Source: Rhodococcus erythropolis NBRC 15567 (GTDB lineage Bacteria; Actinomycetota; Actinomycetes; Mycobacteriales; Mycobacteriaceae). Taken from it: 64,000 bases of DNA. A program made the position numbers and the translations under genes. The notes beneath the pieces are model-generated. The model was not told where the DNA came from, did no database searches, and was given only the letters and a program-made list of their open reading frames with translations. Each line of letters opens with the position of its first letter. Position 1 is the first letter of the stretch. Location: positions 1 through 64,000 of the forward strand of contig NZ_BCRM01000034.1 in the NCBI RefSeq assembly GCF_001552595.1. The letters run 5' to 3'. Shown piece by piece: positions 49,814-60,300 of this stretch.

Positions 49814-50383
49814 ATGGAACCCTCCGACATGATGGCCGCAGTCACCTCGTCCACGCGCGACCGTACCGGACGCACTCTCGAAGAATGGGTTGAGGCTGTA
49901 CGCACGTCGGGGGTCGACCCGCTCGATCAGAACGAAGTCCGCAAGTGGCTGAAAGCAGAGCACGGTGTACCGCAGAACTCGCAGTGGGCAATTGCATTCG
50001 AGACTGCCAAACAGTCCGGATGGGTGGAGCCGACCGTCGAGCAATACATCGACCAGCAGTACCGCGGCCCGAAGGCAGCACTGCGACCCATCTTCGATGC
50101 AGCCCGACGTCTGATCGAAGAGCTCGGAACCGATGTTCGAGTCGAAGGCCGCGGAACATACACGCCCTTTGTTCGCGCTCGCCAATTTGCTGCCATCGCA
50201 GCGGCCACCAAAGCCCGAGTCGACCTCGGACTACGTTTTGTCGAGGCCCCCGGTTCCGAACTTCTGGTGCCGGCCAAAGCTCCCGGGCAGTCGACTCACA
50301 AGATCGGGCTCACCAGCACCGAGGACGTGAACGACGAAGTCGGATCGCTGATAGCCATCGCGTATCTACAGAACGGCCGGTAG
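49814..50383 (+). CDS. DUF4287/DUF5655 domain protein
   Basis: 189 residues. The N-terminal half (TGRTLEEWVEAVRTSG...EVRKWLKAEHGVPQNSQWAIAFE) fits DUF4287; the C-terminal half (ARRLIEELGTDVRVEGRGTYTPFVRARQFAAIAAATKARVDLGLRF...HKIGLTSTEDVNDEVGSLIAIAYLQNG) fits DUF5655, a nuclease-like fold of unknown role. It starts 43 nt after the GNAT stop and is probably co-transcribed. The strong hairpin at 50428-50466 ends the unit. Confidence 0.85.
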   Translation: MEPSDMMAAVTSSTRDRTGRTLEEWVEAVRTSGVDPLDQNEVRKWLKAEHGVPQNSQWAIAFETAKQSGWVEPTVEQYIDQQYRGPKAALRPIFDAARRLIEELGTDVRVEGRGTYTPFVRARQFAAIAAATKARVDLGLRFVEAPGSELLVPAKAPGQSTHKIGLTSTEDVNDEVGSLIAIAYLQNGR

Positions 50384-50427
50384 GACACTAAGTCGCCGCC
50401 ACGCAACCACTCACCGGCACGCTGCAC

Positions 50428-50466
50428 GAAAGTCCCTGTTCTCCTTGTCGGAGAACAGGGACTTTC
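50428..50466. terminator. Strong bidirectional hairpin terminator
   Basis: Perfect 17-bp stem GAAAGTCCCTGTTCTCC / GGAGAACAGGGACTTTC with a 5-nt loop. A/T-rich bases flank both sides (TTTCTTC one way, TTTCGTGC the other), so it can serve the DUF4287 gene on the plus strand and the NRPS2 transcript on the minus strand. The rest of the 350-nt gap 50384-50732 holds only the small peptide gene. Confidence 0.85.
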
Positions 50467-50496
50467 TTCACCGCGGGGGAAGGTCGCTGCGACGTG

Positions 50497-50601
50497 TCAG
50501 CTCAGGCCGAAGATCGCGCCGATGATGGTCCGAGCAGCCTCGAAGAGCGCATCAACGGACGGGACACCGATTTCAGAGCTGATGGAAAAAAGGGAACCCA
50601 A
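50497..50601 (-). CDS. Probable 34-residue peptide gene behind NRPS2 (TTG start)
   Basis: TTG at 50599-50601 opens a frame of 34 codons ending TGA at 50497. GGAGG lies 6 nt upstream of the TTG, near-ideal spacing. The peptide starts MGSLFSISSEIGVPS and ends VDALFEAARTIIGAIFGLS, a plausible amphipathic helix with a hydrophobic end. The strong hairpin lies 30 nt after the stop. It sits 131 nt downstream of the thioesterase fragment on the same strand. No homologue is known to me. The RBS, a sensible composition and a terminator just after it support it; the small size and rare start argue for caution. Confidence 0.5.
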   Translation of the reverse strand: MGSLFSISSEIGVPSVDALFEAARTIIGAIFGLS

Positions 50602-50732
50602 TACGATCCTCCGGAGATAGTTTCTGAATGGCTTACTGCCACAAGGAAAATGCTACGGGTTCTACTTGTGGAACGGAAGCATGGGGGACCCCGGGTGTGA
50701 CAACTCCGGACCAAAGTCCCGGCACCGCAGAT

Positions 50733-51385
50733 CTACTGCACCCCAGCATGATTGCTCTCCCCCGCCTCGGATTCGACGCCTTGAGGATTGTCGACGAGGA
50801 CTTTCGCAACACTCGCCAAAGCCTCCATGCTCGACATTTCCGCGTGAGAGCAGTCGACCAAGTACGGCCGCAGCGGCCCCACCAGTTGGGACCATTTTTC
50901 GACCAGGTGACGATGTTCAGGCAGATCATGCTGCGCCACAAACAATTCCACTGAGCCGGAATAGCGCCGCGGCGTGTGGTCCCGAACGATTCGCGACAGT
51001 TTTTCAACCCGCCCCACCACGGATTCGAGAACCGTATCGGAAAGGAAATCCATACCGGTCTGCCTTCGGATCTCTGCCGCAACGTCTACGAAAGTCAATG
51101 CTGCAGTTTCAGTTTCAACCTCAGCTAGTCCGATCTGTGCAAACAGTTCGGAAGGTTTCGGAGCCGCTTGTACCGATGGCATCATCTCCGGCAACAGCGC
51201 GTCGAGCATGACAACCGAACCGACCAGATCGCCCGTCTCTTCGAGTTGGCTCGCCATCTCGAGCGCGATCGTTCCACCGGCCGACCAACCCAGTAGATGG
51301 TATTCACCCGACGGCTGCACATTCCGTACGGCATCGACATACCCCGATGCCAACTCCGCTCCATGCACGCGCGGTGGAAGGTGAG
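50733..51385 (-). pseudogene. Thioesterase domain fragment, out of frame with NRPS2
   Basis: From about 51385 this frame reads [42 protein letters not shown] and on to the stop at 50733, i.e. the back ~215 residues of an NRPS type I thioesterase that would release the peptide. Ser (GWSAGG), Asp (VVMLDALLP) and His (CSHAEM) of the triad are all present, but the first ~50-60 residues, including the usual oxyanion-side strand, are missing. The frame is open upstream to 51482, but that stretch is the A domain read in the wrong frame. Either a deletion fused it to the A domain, or the assembly has collapsed here. Confidence 0.8.
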
Positions 51386-54300
51386 AGCACATCGCCACCG
51401 ACTGCCACCACCTCCAACGAGTCGAACCGCTCCGGAGCCATGGTGTCGAGTACGGCCGGAGTGGACAACATGTGAGTGACACCGCGTTCTGCGACGAATT
51501 CTTCGAGTGCTCTTCCGCCGAAAGCCTCCCGAGGAGCGACCGCCAAGGTAGCCCCGGCGCCGATCGCCAACATCATCTCGAGAATCGCCGCATCGAACGT
51601 CGGTTTGTAGCCGTGCAGCACAACCGAGTCCGAAGTCACGCCGTACTTCCGGATTGCGTCGTCGGTAAGAAGGCCCAGTCCTCGGTGGGTGACTGCAACG
51701 CCTTTCGGTTCACCAGTCGACCCGGACGTGTGAACGACGTACGCGACTGAATCCGGATACTGCCGACCGGGAACGGGGCTGCGGTCGGAGAGCACTGTGC
51801 GCAGTTGCTTCAGCCGTGCCGGCGGCAGGTCGGGGTCGATCGGCACGAATGCCGCGCCCGTTTTCGAGATCGCCAACATTCGGACCAGGTACGCGATCGT
51901 CCGTACCGCCGGAATCTCGTACACGGCACCCGGTCCTGCGCCCCGAGCCACCAGTTCCCAGGCTTGGGCATCCGAGGCAGAGTCGAGTTCGGCATACGTC
52001 ACCGTGCGCTGCCCGTCGTCGAGAGCAATGTTGTCAGGGAATCGCGCCGCTGTGGCGGCGAAGATCTGGGTCAGCGTCCGGGACGAATCGACCTCGACAG
52101 CAGTCCAACTGGGCGCCGCGCCCACCGCGAGATCCGAAACGAGTACTGGCACATCCTCGGCCATCGAGGTGAGCACTCTCGACAGTTGTCTAGTAACCGC
52201 GTCGGCGCTCGAAGGATCGAACGCGCTCGCGGCATAGATGAGCGCTCCGGTCAATGATCCGTCGACAGCGGGTGCGAGCGAGACGTGCATGGGGAACTTC
52301 GTTGTCGCGGTGTCGATTTCGCGAGCCTCAATCGTGAGACCGGCCACCTCCACGGCAGGGATCGCGAAGTTCTGCAGACCCAGCGCAATCTGGGGAGTTC
52401 GTCCGCCGAGCAGCTCACCAACCAATTCGGCAGGAACAGAGCTGTTTTCGAATGCTGCCACATCAGCATCGAAAGCTGCACCCAACAGAAGGTCGATCGG
52501 CACGTCCCCGTCGATCCGAAGGCGAAGAGGCACCGTATCCACGAACATGCCGACCACGCCGTCGAGTTCAGGCGTACGCCGTCCGTCGACAGCTGTCGCG
52601 ATCACGACATCGGAATTTCCACTCAGCTTGGCAAGCACCACGGACAACGCCGCATGAACCACCGCAAACAGCGAGACCTTCGATCGATCGGCTCGCGCCT
52701 GCAGTGCCGAGGTGATGACGGCTGGAATCACGAAGTTCACTCGCTGCGCTACGGAATCCGGCCCGCCATCAGAATGATCCACCGTCAGCGGCGACACAGA
52801 TGTCACGCCGTCGAGCGTTCGGCGCCAGAACTCCTCGACGACAGGGGAAACGTCACGTGCTGCCTCCCACGCGGCAAAATCCCCGTACTGGATCGGCAGC
52901 GGAGACCATTGCGGATCCAGTCCAACTCGTCGCTTGCCGTAAGCGGTCAGCAGGTCGCCGACCACCGTTCGCATCGACACCCCGTCGACTGCGATGTGAT
53001 GAAAGCTCACTGCCAGAACGTGCCTGACCGGTGACACCTGGAGCAGCATCCAGCGCACCGGTAGGTCTGCCGCTACATCGAAACCGCGCGAGCCGAACTC
53101 TCGCAGCAGCACCTCGACCTCGATGTCGGCGACCAGTCGCGTTTCCATTGTCAGGGAGGTCGGAGGATCCACGACCTGAACCGGTGGAGTGCCCGGATAC
53201 CGGGTTCTGAGGACGTCATGACGGCCGACAAGATCCGTCGCTGCGTGACGCAGCGCGGGCACGTCGAGTTCACCGTCGATCTCGATGCAGATCGGCAGGT
53301 TGTACGCACCGCTCGACGTGTTCCGCTGGTTCAGTACCCACATCGCACGCTGGTTCCGTGACAGAGGTGCGGGCGTTGGGTCGCGGCGCGGTTCCAGTCT
53401 GACAACATCGGTCGCCGGGCCACTCTGCTCGAGCGAATCGATCCGGGCCGCCAACGCCGCAACTGTTGGATGCTCGAATACGGTCCGGAGCGGAACAACC
53501 AGCCCAAGGGAACTACTCAAGAGCGAGGTAACCTCCGCGGCCGACAGCGAGTTGCCGCCGAGGGAGAAGAAGTCTGCGTCGCAGTCGTCCTCATTCCCGC
53601 CGAGCACCGAAGTAAAAGCTTCGGCAACAAGGCGTTCTGTGGCGGTGGCCGGCCCCTGTGCACGGGAAACATCCAGTGTCGGCGCGGGGAGACGGGCGAA
53701 GTCGACCTTGCCGTTCCGCATCGGAAGCTCACCCTCGATTTCGACGATGACATGCGGAACCATGTACGTCGGAAGGACTTCTGCGACAGCGGCGCGAAGT
53801 TGACCCGTGTCAACTCTTTCGGCATCCGAGCTTCGCACGTAGGCGACCAACAGAGGACTTCCACCCTGGGCCGACCGAACCCCGGCGACGCAGAAATCGA
53901 CGTTCGCGACAGACTGAATGACTGCCTCGATCTCACCCGGTTCGATCCGGACACCGTTGACCTTCACCTGCACGTCGGTTCGCCCGAGATAATGCAGGCT
54001 GTACATATTGCCTTCAGATTTGGGGCTTTCCGGCTTCCATATCACCAGATCGCCGGTCCGGTACATCCGGGCTCCTGAACTGGTTGCCACGAATCGTTCC
54101 GCGGTTCGGGCCGGTTGGCCGGCGTAACCGCGCGCGAGCATTCGACCGGAGAGATACAGTTCGCCGGCGACTCCCGGCGGCACCGGTTCGAGTCGATCAT
54201 CGAGCACGACGGCGTCGACCCCGGCCAGTGGATACCCGACGGATCCGTCGTGAGTGTCAGCTGACAGGTGTTCGATCGACAGTGGTTCGGTAGCAAGCGA

Positions 54301-57300
54301 ATACATCGCGGACTCGGCAGGTCCGTATCCGTTGATCACTCTGCGTCCGGCTTGCCAGCGCTTCGCCAACGCACCGCCGAGTCGCTCGCCCCCGAACATC
54401 ACCGTTGCAAGGTCCGGCAGCGACGGATCGCCGATCGAGGCGACGACAGTAGGTGTGGCGCACAGATGAGTAATTCGCTCGCGCCTCAGTGCTGATGCAA
54501 GTCCCGAGCCGAACAGTTGGTCGTCCTTCGCCAGAACGAGCGTCGCCCCGGACGCACTCGCGATGAGCACCTCGAGCAACGTCATATCGAACCCTGGCGC
54601 TCCGCGATGGAATACGCGCGAACCTGGACCAGCCGAGAATCGGCCGGGCAGGTCCTGGGCGATCACACCGAGCCCGCCGTTGGTCACCACCACGGCCTTC
54701 GGGGTTCCAGTCGTTCCTGACGTGAAAACTACGTAGGCCGCGAGGTTCTCGGAATGACGTCGGGCCCAGTCTGCGTCCTGCTCACCACCGGCGTCGAGGC
54801 CGCAGACCGCGCCGTCGCCCAGTGCTTCGAGGACATCGCGTACTCGCGCCTGCGGCTGTTCCGGGTCCACCAATGCCGGAGCTGCACCGACCTTCGCGAT
54901 CGCCCACAATCGTACGATCGACGCTATGGACCGATCGGCAGTCCAGGCAACGACGTGGTCCACTCCGACTCCCCCGGAACGCAACTCGTCGGCTGCGACG
55001 TCCGACTGTGCATCGAGGTCTCGGTAAGTGAGTGTGTTGCCCTCAGCTTCGACCGCCACGGCATCCGGAGCGAATTCGACGCCGTATCGCAGCGTCGAGG
55101 CAAGCGTCGTACCGGAACACCGAGATGCATCGGGCCGGTCGACCGCGCCGTGTGCGGGGACGAGAAGAGCTCGCTCCGCACTCGTCAACAGGTCGATTCG
55201 CCCTACCTCGACATTGGGGTCGACAGACACTTGATTCAGGAGGTGCTCGAACCGACCCGCAAAGCTCGATACCGTCAGATCATCGAATAGATCAGCGTTG
55301 TACACGAATTCGAGACCGAGACCGCCCCCGATCCCCTCGTCTGTCACGTTGAGCTGCAGATCGAAATTTGCTTGCCTGACATCGGGCGAGATCTGAGTGA
55401 CGGACAACCCCGGTATGGACCACGCGGCGGAATGAGTTGTCTGGAACGAGAGCGCCACCTGGAACAACGGATGTCGCGAACGCGATCGCGGTGGGTCGAT
55501 CAGGTCAACCAGCGATTCGAAGGGCATCTCTGCGTGCGCGAACGCCGCTACGTCGCGCTGACGAACCTGCTCGACCAACCGGCCGAACGACTTCGACGGA
55601 TCGACTTCGGTCCGAAGAACAATCGTGCCGGCAAACATGCCGACCAGCTCGTCGAGTTCAGGTGTGACGCGTCCGGACACAACAGTGCCGACAGCTACGT
55701 CATTGCTGCCGTTGTACCTCGCCAGCAGCGCCGCGAGTGCAGCGTGGACAACCATGAACATGGTTCCGTTGTTCGATCGTGCGAGTGCTTGAAGGCCCGT
55801 CCGTACCGAACCCCAGATCTCTACCCGGCAACTCGACGCGCGGGCGGACGTCGAACGCGGACGGTCCAGGGGTAGCGTCACCTGCTCGGGAAGGCCTTCG
55901 AGAGCCTGCTTCCAGTAGCTGGATACCGTCTCGGGAATCCCCGATTCCCTTTGCCATGCGCTGTAATCGGAGTATTCGAGCGCGAGCGGCGACCACGTCG
56001 GAGCTTGCTGCGCCGAGCGAGCGATGTACGCCGCCGTGAAGTCACGTACCAACAATTCGAGCGATCGAGCATCGGCGGCAATGTGATGGATAACAACAGC
56101 CAGGATGTACTCGTCAGGCGAAAGCTGGAGAAGTGCCGCACGTACGGGCGGATCCACGGTGACATCGAAGCCCGAACCCACCAGTTCTGCAACACGATTC
56201 TCGGCGTCGTCGCCGTCGAGTGCCTCGAGCTGAAACAGCGGAAGCGCATCCTCGGCGTCGAGCACCGTCTGAACCGGACGCTCGCCGACAACCGGGTATA
56301 CGGTCCGCAGAGTGCGATGGCGATCGATCAGGTCGCGAATTACCAGTTCGGCTGCAGCTACGTCCAATTCACCCGTCAGGCGTAACACGATCGGGATGTT
56401 GTAGCCGGAGGACTCTGTATCCAACTGATTCAGAATCCACATTCGGTGTTGGGGAGCCGACAGTTGCACCTCCGCAGTGCCTGGGCGAGGTACCAAAGAC
56501 AGACGAGGTACCAAAGACAACGGAGACGCTTGCCCCGTGCCGATTCGGGCGGCAGCGATGCCGGCGAGCTGATCGACGAATGGGTGCTCGAACACATCGC
56601 GGACGTCGAGGTTGCAGCCCAAAGCGGAGTTCAGGCGCGACGAAAGACGGGTGGCGATCAAGGAATTGGCCCCTTGATCGAAGAGGTTCCGGACCGGATC
56701 TATATGCGGAACTTCCATCAAATCGCTCAGAATGGCTGCAACTGTCTGAGCGAAGAAGTCTCGCGACTGCCGAGACGGCTGCACTTGCGACGTCGGGTCC
56801 GGCAGTGATGCTCGGTCGATCTTGCCGTTGATCGTGACCGGCAATGACGCAAGCGGCATCAAAGCCGACGGGACCATATGTGCGGGCAACAACGAACGAG
56901 CAGTCCGCAACACACCGTCGAGGTCGTGTCCGTTCTCAGGGGTGATGTAACCGACCAAAGTCGGCCCACTGTCGAGTTCTCTCACCACCACCGTGGCCTG
57001 CTCCACCGACGTGTGAGCCAACAGCGCGGATTCGACCTCGCCCGGTTCGACGCGGTAACCGCGCAGGGCCATCTGGCCGTCGGCGCGGCGAACATATTCG
57101 AGTCGACCGGCTCGCCAACGGACCAGATCGCCGCTGCGGTACATCCGCGATCCTTCGAATCCGGGTTCAGACACAAATCGGGAAGACGTCATCCCTGGTT
57201 GACCCAAGTAGCCTTCGGCCACCTGCGGACCGGCAACGTACAGTTCGCCGACAGATCCCGGCGGGACGGGCTTCAACGACGCGTCGAGCACGTAGCTGCG

Positions 57301-60300
57301 AAACCCTGGTAGTGGGGACCCGATCGGCGAGACAGTCTCGTTACCGGAGACGAGATCGAAATTGGTTACATGGACCGTGGTTTCGGTGATTCCGAACATA
57401 TTGACACCCCGCACGTCCGGGTGCCGATCGAACCAACCCTGCACGCGCCCGACGTCGAGGCGATCGCCGCCGAAAACAATCGTCCGGAGCGGAAGCAGCA
57501 TTTCCGGCGTAACTTCCGCCAACGCATAGAAGGCGGCCGGGGTCTGATTCAGAACGGTGACTTTCTCCCGCACAATCAGATCCGCGAATCTTTCGGGAGA
57601 GCGCGCGACGTCACCGTCCACCATCACCAGGGATCCGCCAGTGGTCAACGCACCCCACATCTCCCAGACCGAGAAGTCGAATGAGTGCGAATGAAACATC
57701 GACCACACGTCTTCGTCGCCGAAGTCGAAGATCTCGCGAGTCGAGGCCAGCAGTGCCAACACGTTGTCCTGAGTCACCACCACACCTTTGGGCGCTCCGG
57801 TCGATCCGGACGTGTAGATCACGTAGGCGGCGGCCTCCGACTGCGGAACAGGCCAACCGCCCGTCGCGTCAGCCGTCTCGTTCACGAGGATGACAGCTTG
57901 CTCGTACCCAACGAACCGCCCAGCTGATTCGTCCGTCGACAAAATCGCTTTCGGGCCTGCATCGGCAAGTATGTAGTGGATGCGAGCGTCGGGATACTGC
58001 AAGTCGATCGGGACGTACGCAGCGCCCGCGCGAACGACGGCGATGATGGCTACGACGAGGTCGACCGATCGAGGCAGGGCGACCGCCACGCGATCCCCGA
58101 CTCCAATTCCTCGATCGATCAATACGGCGGCAAGGCCCTCCGAACGAACTCGCACCTCTTCATAGGTGACGCGAGTATCGCCACTCGACACCGCGATTGC
58201 ATTCGGATGCCGGGCTGCGACGGCCCCGAAGAGGTCGGGCAGCGACTGCGCGACAATCGAAGGCCCCGGCACCCAAGCCAGCAATTCTTCGCGCTCCGCA
58301 ACGCTGAGAACATCGATGTCGCGCAGCATGATTGACGAGTTCTCGGTAATCGAGTCACATACTCGACGCAGTCGCTCGACCCAGCTCTGCACGGTGCCCG
58401 CATCGAACAGATCGGCGGGATATCGGAAAGTGCCGCGAATACCGCTTGCGTCGCCGTCAATCGTACGATCTTCGCGCACAGTCACTTCGAGGTCGAAACG
58501 AGGGTGCGCGGGAGGTAGCGGAGTGCCGTGGGCCGTCAAAGTTCCCACCGCGAGCTCGGAATCCGGTGCTACCGGATCGACAGCGAGAACCACTCTGAGG
58601 AAGGAACTCTTGTCGCCTGCGGCCCCACCGACCGCGCGGTCTACCACCCAGTCGAACGGGACGTCGGCATTGGACAAAGCTGCCACGTCAGCCTCGCGTA
58701 CCCGACTCAAGAACTCACCGAAGGTGTCTCCGCCGCGAAGGAGCGTTCGCAGCGCCACGGTCCCGACGAACATACCGACGGCGCCGTCGAACGAAGGGTG
58801 TGTTCGGCCGGACGTCGGGGTTCCGATGACCACATCGGACGCACCGGTGATCTTGCTCAGCGCAATCGCAAGGCAGGCGTGCAACACCATGAAGGTTGTG
58901 CAGTGATGCGCTCGAGCGATCTCGTTGAGCGCCGCGTGGACGGGCGAGGGCAATTCGAAAGTCACGTCCCGAGCGGACGACGGTTGGTCCGGCCGGCGGG
59001 ATCTGTCCACGGGAAGCTCAAGAGTCGGATCAACGCCGGCGAGTGCGTCGGACCAGAATTCCAGCTGGCGACCTGCCAAGCTCTGTGGATCTGATGGATC
59101 ACCGAGAACGGTTCTGTGCCAAGCGGAATAGTCACGGTAGTCGAGCGCGGGCGAAGGCCAGATCGGCGACCGTCCGTCGGCGCGAGCGTCGTACGCGGAG
59201 ATCAGGTCAGAAACAATCGTGGCGAACGAAAGGCCGTCCAAGGCTATGTGATGCGCAACTACGGTCAAGCGGTGGTCGGCATCGCTGCCGGAGGTGAGGA
59301 TCAAACGAAGCGGCGCATCGGTCTCCAGGTCGAAACCTGCCGCAACCAAATCCGCTGACGCAGCCTCGTAATCCTCGGACGGAACCTTGATCAGAGTCAC
59401 CGGAGTCGCGGTCGCAACCTGGATCGGCCACGTGTCGTGATTCTGTTCGAACGAGAACACGGTACGCAAGACGAGATGGCGATCGGTCAGGTCGGCTACC
59501 GCCGCCCTCATCGCCTCTGTATCCAGTGCGCCACTGAACGCGACCTCGAACGCGATGTTGTACGCCGACGACTGGGGATCGCGACGGTTGAGCAGCCATA
59601 GACGTTGTTGCGCCGGAGCAATTTCGACGGTGACCTCGTCCGAAATGCGCTCGGGCTCCACCACCCATTCCGCCCGGTCCTCACGAATCTTCTGGGCCAG
59701 ACGCGCCGGAGTCGGGGCGCCGAACACGTCCCTGACACCAACTCGTCTACCGAGTGCAGAACTCACGCGCGCTGCAACATACACGGCGTCGAGGGAACTA
59801 CCGCCCCAGGCGAACAAGTCGGAGTGCGGTCCGAGAACTCCGACGCCCAGGACCTCGGCCATCACCGAGGCAATCAATTCCTCGTCGTACTCGATCGGAC
59901 GGTGCACGGTCGAGTGCTGCTCGGCGACCGCGGACCATGTCGGTTCAGGAAGCGCTGAACGGTCCGTCTTTCCATGGCTCGTGACGGGCAACGCTGCCAG
60001 AATCGTCACCGAACCCGGAAGCATGGAACGTGGAAGTAGTGAAGCCAGATGTTCGCGGACCGCCTTCTGACTCATTAGATGAGCAGTGCCGTCCTCACCT
60101 TCGGCCGCAGTCACGTACGCCGCAAGCGACCCGGATCGCTCGACCACCGCTGCTTGCGCAACACCGGGAGTCGACAGGAGCACAGCCTCGATCTCGCCCA
60201 GTTCGACGCGTACTCCACGGATCTTGACTTGTTGATCAGAGCGGCCCAAGAACTCGAGCTGACCGGCATCGTTCCATCGCACGACGTCCCCGGTGCGGTA

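Noticed and set aside
50494-50700. A 68-codon plus-strand frame in the gap after the DUF4287 gene
   Set aside because: It lies beyond a strong terminator, lacks an RBS, and overlaps the better-supported minus-strand peptide gene.
51386-51482. A stand-alone type II thioesterase gene starting near 51482
   Set aside because: The extra N-terminal part in that frame is the antisense-free but out-of-frame A domain (Trp/Ser/Arg-rich, no hydrolase strand or oxyanion motif), so a complete independent thioesterase is not encoded.
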